Assembly: GCA_018222695.1 (NCBI GenBank)
Contig: JAAEZV010000138.1
Location: forward strand, 1-5,177
Origin: Gammaproteobacteria bacterium
Lineage (GTDB): Bacteria > Pseudomonadota > Gammaproteobacteria > Pseudomonadales > Halieaceae
Direction of reading: 5' to 3'
Length of the DNA: 5,177 nt
Under the pieces are notes generated by a model that worked only from the letters and a program-made list of their open reading frames with translations, did not search any database and had not been told where the DNA came from. A program made the position numbers and the translations under genes. How positions within the stretch are numbered: position 1 is the stretch's first letter; every line of letters begins with the position of its first letter. Below are positions 1 to 4,874 of the stretch, piece by piece.

Positions 1-749
1 ACATCGGCAGGGCCTGCTCGTTGCTCCAGCGGCGGGAAGATGCCCTCAATGTAGCCCCACAATACATAAACCATGGGTTCGTTCAGCGTGCACCAGTAGT
101 CAATCTCCGGGCCCAATAATTCAGATACCGCCTCCACGTAGCGGCGCCAATGGGTCAGCGCGTCGGACCGCTCCCAACCTCGCTGTCCATTCTGTTCTTC
201 CCAAAACCACTCGGGAGTCGAAAAGTGAAACAACGACACATGCGGTTCGAGTCCGTTTGCCTTAGCGGCCGCGATGACATCCCGATAAAAAGCGACGCCG
301 TCTGGGTCGGGTTCGCTCATATCCGCACGGGGGAATAAGCGTGCCCATGAGAGGCTGAAGCGATAACTGTTTAGCCCAAGCTCAGCCAGCTCCTGAAAGT
401 CGCTGGCGAAGCGACTGTCGAAGTCGACTTTCTTCCGACGCACCGTTTCAGAGTACTTGTCGAGGTCGCGAATATGTCCGGGCTTGGCCTGGCCCGGTTG
501 ATTGCCCGTGCCCGTCTTGCCCTCACGAATGACCCGTTGTTCAAAGGCAGTCCAGTCGCTGGGTTGCTGGTGCTCAACGTGTTGCGCAGCGACCGCCACG
601 CCCCAGGCGAAATCGTCCGGGAACGTCAGCGGATAGGGCGCTTCTAATTGTGAGGCTGTCTGCTTGCCGCGGGCCTCGCCAAATAGCCAGGGCGTGAACA
701 GTGCCACACTGGCAAGCGCCAATAAGGCGATGAGAGCAATTCTTTTCAT
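1..749 (-). CDS. Glycoside hydrolase family 1 protein (beta-glucosidase-like), N-terminal part, cut by window edge
   Basis: Translating the minus strand from the ATG at 749 gives 249 residues open to the left edge. Residues 1-23 (MKRIALIALLALASVALFTP...) have a basic start and a hydrophobic core, so this is a signal peptide or signal anchor and the enzyme is probably exported or membrane-tethered. GH1 landmarks follow in order: the 'FAWG' entry strand (about 47-50), 'YRFSLSWARLFPR' (129-141), 'LFHFSTPEW' (173-181), and 'TLNEPM' (221-226), whose Glu224 corresponds to the family's general acid/base. The catalytic nucleophile (the ITENG-type Glu) would lie in the missing C-terminal half. GH1 enzymes are retaining beta-glycosidases; the substrate cannot be decided here. 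The position of the usual glycone-binding Gln (YQVEG-type motif) reads 'QHVEH', with His57. A weak ribosome-binding site, AGGA, lies 10 nt upstream. The gene follows the transporter by 71 bp on the same strand. Confidence 0.9.
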   Translation of the reverse strand, partial: MKRIALIALLALASVALFTPWLFGEARGKQTASQLEAPYPLTFPDDFAWGVAVAAQHVEHQQPSDWTAFEQRVIREGKTGTGNQPGQAKPGHIRDLDKYSETVRRKKVDFDSRFASDFQELAELGLNSYRFSLSWARLFPRADMSEPDPDGVAFYRDVIAAAKANGLEPHVSLFHFSTPEWFWEEQNGQRGWERSDALTHWRRYVEAVSELLGPEIDYWCTLNEPMVYVLWGYIEGIFPPLEQRAGPAD

Positions 750-801
750 AACGGCAGAGTCCTAGGTGAGAGGCAAGATGAGCTGCCAACTGCGCAGCAG
801 C

Positions 802-816
802 ATCCATGTTATGGAT
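802..816 (-). other. Small inverted repeat between transporter and GH1 gene
   Basis: On the minus strand ATCCAT and ATGGAT flank the 3-nt loop AAC, five bases after the transporter stop codon. The stem is short and AT-rich with no following T-run, so it is not a convincing terminator. It could be a minor mRNA hairpin or chance. I see no LacI-type operator or clear promoter in this 71-bp gap, so read-through from the transporter into the GH1 gene is plausible. Confidence 0.2.
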
Positions 817-820
817 AAAT

Positions 821-1792
821 TCAAAACCATCGCAGCTTTTTGAATACGGCAACCTGTGCAACGACCACCGCAATCAGAATGCCGCAGAACACGAGAAAAG
901 CCTCGGGGTCGTCCGCGCCGGGGATGCCCGGCACGTTAATGCCCAGCAGCCCGGTCAGAAAGCTGAGCGGCAAGAATATGGCAGCGATGAGAGAGAACAC
1001 ATAGGTGTTGCGATTCAGTCTCTCGGTCAGAATGTTGGTCACCTCTTCCTGCACCGAGTGCGAGCGCTCTCGTAAGGCCTGCAGATCTTCGACGAATCGC
1101 GTGATGTCATTTTGAGCCTCCTGCAGCCGCAGAATGTCATCCTCATCCAGCCATGAAATGCTCGCTTCTGTCAGTCGCTGAACAATGTCTCTTTGAGGTG
1201 CAAGAAACCGATTGAAGATGATGGCCTGGCGTCGGGTTGAGATGATTTGTTCCCGGATGCCTGACAGGTCCATTTGCAGGATGCGGTCTTCCAGTTCATC
1301 GATCCCTTCAGCCAGATCACCCATGACGGGGGACATTCGAACAATAGAACCCTCTATAAAGCTGGTGACTAGATCCCCGATGTTGATAGGGCCCGTTCCA
1401 GACTCCAGCAGCCCCCGCATGTCTTCCACACCTCGAAGGTTGCGCAGCTGAACCGAAATAAAACGGCGGTTTTCGACCCAAATACGAATGGAGACCATGT
1501 CCTCGGGCTCTGCATTGTCATTCAAGTTGACGCCTCGGAGGATCAGAAGCACCCCGTCTTCCCGGATCTGCATGCGTGGGCGGGTGTCCTCGGCCAAGAG
1601 CGCGTCAACCAGGGTCTCGTCCGGCAGCTGGGAGTCTTTTTCTAGCCAGCGGCGAGCGCCGGCAGACCGGGCGCTGAGGTGAACCCATAACGGCTTGTCA
1701 GCTGCGGAGCCCGAAGTTAATCCCGCTTCATCGAGCGCTGTGCCCGAGCCATCACCGTTCAGGGTATAGGCGCAAATAAAGGTGTCAGACAT
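821..1792 (-). CDS. zntB: ZntB/CorA-family divalent metal (zinc) transporter
   Basis: The product is a 323-residue inner-membrane metal-ion transporter of the CorA superfamily (2-TM-GxN type). A long soluble N-terminal domain rich in acidic and helical segments is followed by two C-terminal membrane helices: roughly 260-281 (YVFSLIAAIFLPLSFLTGLL) and 298-316 (FLVFCGILIAVVVAQVAVF). The family signature G-x-N directly follows TM1 as 'GIN' (284-286), and the loop continues 'VPGIPG', close to the 'GVNxGGIPG' loop of ZntB proteins rather than the GMN of classical CorA. The protein ends 'KKLRWF', like ZntB C-termini. Length matches E. coli ZntB (327 aa). Known members are pentamers moving Zn2+, with recent work favouring proton-coupled uptake; direction cannot be told from sequence. 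I chose the ATG at 1792 because GGGGG lies about 7 nt upstream; the frame stays open to a TTG at 1852, which adds 20 polar residues and looks like leader. A Mg2+ or other cation substrate remains possible. Confidence 0.88.
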   Translation of the reverse strand: MSDTFICAYTLNGDGSGTALDEAGLTSGSAADKPLWVHLSARSAGARRWLEKDSQLPDETLVDALLAEDTRPRMQIREDGVLLILRGVNLNDNAEPEDMVSIRIWVENRRFISVQLRNLRGVEDMRGLLESGTGPINIGDLVTSFIEGSIVRMSPVMGDLAEGIDELEDRILQMDLSGIREQIISTRRQAIIFNRFLAPQRDIVQRLTEASISWLDEDDILRLQEAQNDITRFVEDLQALRERSHSVQEEVTNILTERLNRNTYVFSLIAAIFLPLSFLTGLLGINVPGIPGADDPEAFLVFCGILIAVVVAQVAVFKKLRWF

Positions 1793-1908
1793 CCGGTTAC
1801 CCCCGTGCCATGGGTCGTTGTTGTTTTGATTCCGTGCCGCGTCAGTTTCCAAGCTGCGAGCGGCGATTTCTAGATGCGGCGTTGTGGCTTTGAGTTTGAT
1901 TACGCAAA
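1793..1908 (-). other. Intergenic region upstream of the transporter gene
   Basis: This 116-bp gap separates the lipoprotein terminator from the transporter start and must contain the transporter promoter if that terminator is efficient. A possible -35-like TTGGAA (1847-1852, minus strand) has no good -10 partner, so I do not call a promoter. No operator-like palindrome stands out. Confidence 0.3.
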
Positions 1909-1939
1909 ACAGTCATCCGACGCGCTGTCGGATGACTGT
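1906..1939 (-). terminator. Rho-independent terminator after the lipoprotein gene
   Basis: Positions 1909-1921 and 1927-1939 form a perfect 13-bp inverted repeat (ACAGTCATCCGAC / GTCGGATGACTGT) with a 5-nt loop. On the minus strand the stem runs into TTTTGCG, so the T-run is on the correct side for transcripts of the lipoprotein gene, whose stop codon lies 8 nt before the stem. The plus strand has no T-run, so it is unidirectional. It insulates the transporter gene from lipoprotein transcription. Confidence 0.85.
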
Positions 1940-1947
1940 GCGGTGAA

Positions 1948-2754
1948 TCAGGCGCTGGGTAGATAGATCACGCGGGAGTCAAACAGCGCGGGATCCTGGC
2001 AGGTGGCATCTTCGAGAGCCTTGCCCGCATGTTCCGCTTCCGCGTACGCGGCATAGCCGGCTTCGCGCTCCGCATCAGTCGCCCAGAAATTGGTCCACAT
2101 GTAATCGGGCGTGTTCTGATCGGGCAGCTCAAACATTGGCGTCATCACGGTCCACCAATAGCTGGTTGCGCCGACTTCGGCCTCGTAGCCGTCCATGAAC
2201 GCCGCATGCATTGCCTCGAAAGCCTTGCGATCAGCTTCACCCTTGCCCTCGTTGTACTCGCAGAACAGGAACTCGACCACGCTACTGCCGCTTGCATTGG
2301 GCGCGGAAGCCTGACGTCCGGGAGAGGGCGCAAAGCCATAGGCGTGCTCGGCAGAGTAGGTAAAGGTGTTCTGCGTCAGCTCCAGCCAGGCGGGTTCGTG
2401 GTTCTCCGCCCAGTCGGCCCAGGCATTGTCACGTGCTTCCTGTGTTGGCCAGGCCATGACCCACAGAAAATCAAAACCGTCGGCCTCAAACCGGGGTGTC
2501 ATGACCGCCGCGACCATCAGGCCCCAATCTGCCTCGCGGGCTACATTGGCCCAGTACTCGGTATGCGACTGCAACGCTTCATCGGTAAAGCCATCGGCTT
2601 TCTGGTGCCAGACGAACTCGACCATGGCGGGCACCTGTGGTGCCGGTGTGTCAGCCGCAGGTGCTGGCGCAGCTGTCACGGACGCTGTCGACGTCGATTC
2701 GCCGCCACAGGCGGTGAGAGCGACAATGCTCAGTAGCATCAGTATTCTTTTCAT
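1948..2754 (-). CDS. Putative outer-membrane lipoprotein with two tandem alpha/beta repeats
   Basis: The 268-residue product starts with a lipoprotein signal peptide: MKR, a hydrophobic stretch and lipobox 'LTAC' (13-16), giving Cys16 as the lipidated residue. The following residues are Gly-Gly, not Asp, which favours sorting to the outer membrane. An Ala/Pro/Thr/Ser linker (about 18-43) leads to two related domains. Repeat 1 (44 to about 141) has 'MVEFVW', 'VMTPRFE' (84-90) and 'DFLWVMAW' (95-102). Repeat 2 (159 to about 265) has 'VVEFLF', 'VMTPMFE' (203-209) and 'DYMWTNFW' (217-224). Each ends in an acidic/Ala-rich helix. The strand-helix-strand pattern suggests a dimeric alpha/beta-barrel-like (ferredoxin-like) fold with both halves in one chain; that is inference. 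The only other cysteines, C165 and C252, are both in repeat 2 and could form a disulfide. I do not recognise the family or its function. The start has a strong ribosome-binding site (AAGGGGGA) 4-5 nt upstream of the ATG, and the gene appears monocistronic. Confidence 0.88.
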   Translation of the reverse strand: MKRILMLLSIVALTACGGESTSTASVTAAPAPAADTPAPQVPAMVEFVWHQKADGFTDEALQSHTEYWANVAREADWGLMVAAVMTPRFEADGFDFLWVMAWPTQEARDNAWADWAENHEPAWLELTQNTFTYSAEHAYGFAPSPGRQASAPNASGSSVVEFLFCEYNEGKGEADRKAFEAMHAAFMDGYEAEVGATSYWWTVMTPMFELPDQNTPDYMWTNFWATDAEREAGYAAYAEAEHAGKALEDATCQDPALFDSRVIYLPSA

Positions 2755-2782
2755 GAGATCCCCCTTCGTTGTTTTCTCGAGC

Positions 2783-2801
2783 GTGATCGGTCTTGGATCA
2801 C
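2783..2801. promoter_or_regulatory. Inverted repeat in the lipoprotein leader (possible operator or mRNA hairpin)
   Basis: GTGATC and GATCAC form perfect 6-bp arms around a 7-nt spacer (2789-2795). The element sits between the candidate promoter and the ribosome-binding site of the lipoprotein gene, so it could be a repressor site or a leader hairpin. The spacing does not fit the CRP consensus. Chance occurrence is possible. Confidence 0.25.
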
Positions 2802-2807
2802 ACCCAT

Positions 2808-2836
2808 AACATACCGAGGGCGATTAAGAAGCGCAA
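2808..2836 (-). promoter_or_regulatory. Candidate sigma70-type promoter for the lipoprotein gene
   Basis: Read on the minus strand, TTGCGC (2831-2836) and TATGTT (2808-2813) are separated by exactly 17 nt. They match the -35 and -10 consensus at 3/6 and 4/6 positions. The location, about 50 nt upstream of the ATG and downstream of the preceding gene's putative terminator, is appropriate. Matches are weak, so this is a tentative call. Confidence 0.3.
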
Positions 2837-2848
2837 AGAGGCGTATAA

Positions 2849-2866
2849 CGGGGCATTCGTGCCCCG
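2849..2866 (-). terminator. Probable terminator hairpin after the decarboxylase gene
   Basis: CGGGGC (2849-2854) and GCCCCG (2861-2866) form a perfect GC-rich 6-bp stem with a 6-nt loop, 21 nt past the decarboxylase stop codon. On the minus strand it is followed by TTATACG, a short imperfect T-run, so it would be a weak intrinsic terminator. The plus strand lacks a T-run. Confidence 0.5.
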
Positions 2867-2887
2867 CGATGTAGTGTTGTTATCGTG

Positions 2888-3478
2888 CTAGAGGGTGTCG
2901 AGTATCAGCTGGATGTCGTCGCGGTTGGTTCGTGGATTGACGATGCAGAATCGCAACACCGTCTCACCTTCATGCTTGGTAGGCGTGACCAGTCCATCAC
3001 CACGTTCCAGTAATGCGTCACTCCATTCCTTATATTGTTCTGGTGTCCAGCCAATGCGACGAAAGACGCAAATCGACAGGCGTTGCTCGGTGACCATTTC
3101 TAGGTTGGGATGGGCCTCGATCATGGCCGCTGCCGCGCGGGCGCAATCCAACGTGGTTTCAACCGCGTCCGCGTAGGCTTTTGCCCCGTGCACAGCAAGG
3201 CTAAACCAGAAGGGCAGGCCGCGTGCGCGACGAGACAAATGGTGGGCATAGTCACTGGGATTCCAGATGCCGTCGTAAAATACCTCGAGGTAATCACCGT
3301 GCTGGCGGTGCGCTTTGCGTGCCTTTGCTGGATCGGCATAGATGAGTGCGCAACAGTCAAAGGGCGCGAACAACCATTTGTGCGGGTCCACAATGAAGCT
3401 GTCTGCGCGTTCAATGCCGTTGAAGAGCGGCCGGGCCGACGGCGCCGCCAGGCCAGCCCCGCCGTATGCGCCGTCCAC
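2888..3478 (-). CDS. C-terminal fragment of the decarboxylase (after the frameshift)
   Basis: This frame carries repeat copy A ('DGAYGG...DPHKWLF...HGDYL') followed by the unique C-terminal 132 residues beginning 'EVFYDGIWNPSDY' and ending 'LILDTL'. The continuation contains the conserved 'SRRARGLPFW' stretch and the small C-terminal domain of group II decarboxylases. The frame is open further upstream to 3607, but there it runs through copy B out of its coding frame and gives an unrelated sequence. The GTG at 3478 is only a notional start; no ribosome-binding site supports independent translation. It lacks the substrate-binding N-terminal half, so it is not expected to work alone. Confidence 0.6.
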   Translation of the reverse strand: MDGAYGGAGLAAPSARPLFNGIERADSFIVDPHKWLFAPFDCCALIYADPAKARKAHRQHGDYLEVFYDGIWNPSDYAHHLSRRARGLPFWFSLAVHGAKAYADAVETTLDCARAAAAMIEAHPNLEMVTEQRLSICVFRRIGWTPEQYKEWSDALLERGDGLVTPTKHEGETVLRFCIVNPRTNRDDIQLILDTL

Positions 3479-3479
3479 G
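3287..3479 (-). repeat. Tandem repeat copy A (193 bp) within the decarboxylase gene
   Basis: This copy is directly followed by copy B with no spacer. They differ at positions 3293, 3296, 3308, 3327, 3373, 3392, 3395, 3421 and 3425 of this copy: eight transitions and one transversion. Copy A is in frame with the C-terminal part of the gene. It encodes Asn where B has Asp ('LFNGIE' against 'LFDGIE') and Ala where B has Glu ('DPAKA' against 'DPEKA'). Confidence 0.95.
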
Positions 3480-4427
3480 GAGGTAGTCGCCGTGCTGGCG
3501 ATGCGCTTTGCGTGCCTTTTCTGGATCGGCATAGATGAGTGCGCAACAGTCAAAGGGCGCGAACAGCCATTTGTGCGGGTCCACGATAAAGCTGTCTGCG
3601 CGTTCAATGCCGTCGAAAAGCGGCCGGGCCGACGGCGCCGCCAGGCCAGCCCCGCCGTATGCGCCGTCCACGTGGAACCACAACTTCTCTTTGGCGCAGG
3701 TTTCGCCGATACCCTTCATGTCATCGATGATGCCAAGATTAGTGGTGCCGGCGGTGCACGCAACGGCGAACAGCCGCGCTCGGTCGTCTGTGCTGAGCTC
3801 GGAAATCGTTGCCGCCACATCATCCCCCGTGAGCTGATGCCCACCTGACTGGACTAAATCGGCATCCATCACCTGCGCCGCCTGTGCCACCGACGCGTGT
3901 GCGCCGCGAGATGAAATAATCAGTCCGCGTTGGCTGCTGTATTCCGGGTGTGCCTGCCGCCAATCATGGCGCGCCGCAACCAGAGCAGAGAGATTGCCGG
4001 CCGTCCCGCCGCTGACGAACACGCCGCCCGCTTCCGCAGGCAACCCTGCGATATCAGAAATCCAGCGCAGTGCCTGGTTTTCTGCATAGATGGCACCCGC
4101 GCCCTCGAGCCAGCTACTGGCGCAGATGTTGGATGCCCCTACCACCAGATCAAACAGGGTCGAGACTTCCGAGGGAGCTGACGGCACGAAGGAGAGGTAC
4201 CTAGGGTGGTCCTGAGAAATACAGGCAGGACCCAGCGTGTCGACAAAGAGCTTCAGCGCCTCCTCTCCGCCCAGGCCCTCCTCGGTAATGGTCTGTCCCG
4301 CGAGCTCTTCCAGCGTCGTCTGCGGCAGGGCGTGATCGATGGTTGGCGGATCCATCCGCAGTCGCTCCATCGAGTACGACAGAATCAGTTCAGACAGTCG
4401 CTCAATATCGGCTTGGATTTTATGCAC
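3411..4427 (-). CDS. N-terminal fragment of the decarboxylase (prematurely terminated)
   Basis: From the GTG at 4427 (GGAG 5 nt upstream) 316 residues follow the decarboxylase family, including His177, Asp254 and Lys286. The frame then crosses the repeat junction at 3480/3479 and adds 22 out-of-frame, Arg/Gly-rich residues before the TGA at 3411. The product would be 338 residues, missing the last 132 residues of the intact enzyme, including the C-terminal domain and the conserved Arg-rich segment. It holds the PLP lysine but would probably be misfolded or inactive. An in-frame ATG at residue 20 is a less likely start because it would lose part of the N-terminal helix used for dimerisation in this family. 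Confidence 0.75.
   Translation of the reverse strand: MHKIQADIERLSELILSYSMERLRMDPPTIDHALPQTTLEELAGQTITEEGLGGEEALKLFVDTLGPACISQDHPRYLSFVPSAPSEVSTLFDLVVGASNICASSWLEGAGAIYAENQALRWISDIAGLPAEAGGVFVSGGTAGNLSALVAARHDWRQAHPEYSSQRGLIISSRGAHASVAQAAQVMDADLVQSGGHQLTGDDVAATISELSTDDRARLFAVACTAGTTNLGIIDDMKGIGETCAKEKLWFHVDGAYGGAGLAAPSARPLFDGIERADSFIVDPHKWLFAPFDCCALIYADPEKARKAHRQHGDYLRGRRIRRGWPGGAVGPAALQRH
3480..3672 (-). repeat. Tandem repeat copy B (193 bp) within the decarboxylase gene
   Basis: This copy is 184/193 identical to copy A and in frame with the N-terminal part of the gene. It covers residues from the end of His252 to Leu316 of the intact enzyme, including Asp254 and Lys286. The ends show no junction microhomology: the base before the unit (A at the 3673 side, minus strand) and the base after it differ from the corresponding bases at the junction. 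Confidence 0.95.
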
Positions 4428-4484
4428 GTTGGCTCCGTTTCAATGCAGTAGAAGCTCACTGTGGCGCTCGGGGATGGCGGCCAC

Positions 4485-4841
4485 TTACCCTATTCTTGAT
4501 TCTGCCACACACGGCGCATTCGGTAATGACTCGCGCCCTGCCAGCAGTGGCTGGCGACGCTCCCTATGCCCGAGTTCAGTGATCTCTTGGCGCCGCCGGC
4601 ACTCGAAGCCATAGACCGCTTTCTGGCTGGCGGCCGCATAAGTGTGGTGCGGTACCCACCGCACCGTTGTTCTGTTAGAGGATTTGATGCCGACGCGAAC
4701 AGGCTTGTCGCCGAAGCGAGATTGGCCCACCCAGAGAATCCGGTGGGTGATGCCCCTGCCATTTTTGATCTCGACGAAAGTCTTTCCCACCAGCGACTTA
4801 CGCAATCGCTGGAGGCGCTTCCTGCGCAAAAACTGCTTCAT
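4485..4841 (-). CDS. Small basic hypothetical protein
   Basis: The 118-residue ORF lies between ald and the decarboxylase gene on the same strand, 33 nt after the ald stop and 57 nt before the GTG. I do not recognise it. The N-terminus is strongly basic ('MKQFLRRKRLQRLRKSLVGK'). It is followed by alternating hydrophobic segments likely to be beta strands ('KTFVEIK', 'HRILWVGQ', 'KPVRVGIKS', 'TTVRWVPHH'), then an Arg-rich, low-hydrophobicity tail from about residue 80. There is no signal peptide or membrane helix; a nucleic-acid-binding role is only a guess from charge. Supporting coding evidence: GGAAG about 7 nt upstream of the ATG and third codon positions about 70% GC against roughly 45% at second positions by hand count, the pattern of the neighbouring genes. 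Against it: no known homologue, and an antisense ORF covers the same stretch. It could be a decayed fragment. Confidence 0.4.
   Translation of the reverse strand: MKQFLRRKRLQRLRKSLVGKTFVEIKNGRGITHRILWVGQSRFGDKPVRVGIKSSNRTTVRWVPHHTYAAASQKAVYGFECRRRQEITELGHRERRQPLLAGRESLPNAPCVAESRIG
4646..4665. repeat. Perfect 8-bp inverted repeat, 4-nt loop
   Basis: GGTGCGGT (4646-4653) and ACCGCACC (4658-4665) enclose a 4-nt loop inside the small basic ORF. On the plus strand the stem is followed by GTTGTTCTGTT, T-rich but interrupted, so it could act as a weak plus-strand terminator, although no plus-strand gene is evident. Otherwise it may be a chance hairpin in coding sequence. Confidence 0.35.
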
Positions 4842-4874
4842 GATTGGTCTTCCATAACCTCTTACGGTGTGACC

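Larger units (their letters stand above)
2888..4427 (-). pseudogene. Group II PLP-dependent amino-acid decarboxylase gene, frameshifted by a 193-bp tandem duplication
   Basis: This is one gene split into two frames. Without one copy of the repeat (3287-3479 / 3480-3672) it is an uninterrupted 448-residue enzyme from the GTG at 4427 to the TAG at 2888. The family (aromatic-L-amino-acid, tyrosine, glutamate and diaminobutyrate decarboxylases, fold type I) removes the alpha-carboxyl of an L-amino acid to give an amine and CO2, in the cytoplasm, usually as a dimer. Visible landmarks: 'HPRYLSFVP' (74-82), 'SGGTAGNLSAL' phosphate-binding region (139-149), 'AHASV' with His177 expected to stack on PLP, 'HVDGAYGG' with Asp254 expected to bind the pyridine nitrogen, and 'DPHKWLF' with Lys286 as Schiff-base lysine. 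The C-terminal part has the 'SRRARGLPFWF' region. The start is GTG with GGAG 5 nt upstream. The overall pattern resembles aromatic-amino-acid decarboxylases, but the substrate cannot be assigned. As sequenced, neither fragment should be an active enzyme; the break may instead be an assembly error. Confidence 0.85.

Noticed and set aside
371..873. Minus-strand ORFs of 68 and 99 codons within and ahead of the GH1 gene
   Set aside because: They are out-of-frame shadows of the GH1 reading frame, which carries clear GH1 motifs.
1793..1852. Upstream TTG start for the transporter, adding 20 residues
   Set aside because: The extra residues are polar and unlike the family. The ATG at 1792 has a GGGGG ribosome-binding site and gives the usual ZntB length.
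2029..2736. 235-codon plus-strand ORF opposite the lipoprotein gene
   Set aside because: It lies almost entirely antisense to a gene with a clear signal peptide, lipobox, ribosome-binding site and terminator. Its translation is Cys/Arg/Gly-rich and shadow-like.
2780..2803. CRP-type site (TGTGA...TCAC) upstream of the lipoprotein
   Set aside because: The half-sites are separated by 11 nt rather than the 6 nt needed for a CRP consensus.
3110..3848. Overlapping plus- and minus-strand ORFs through the duplicated region
   Set aside because: These are alternate-frame readings of the duplicated decarboxylase segment, and their apparent internal repeats come from the 193-bp duplication.
4631..4680. 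Integron attC-like site around the hairpin at 4646-4665
   Set aside because: One side resembles an RYYYAAC core imperfectly, but no matching GTTRRRY core exists on the other side and the outer arms do not pair.
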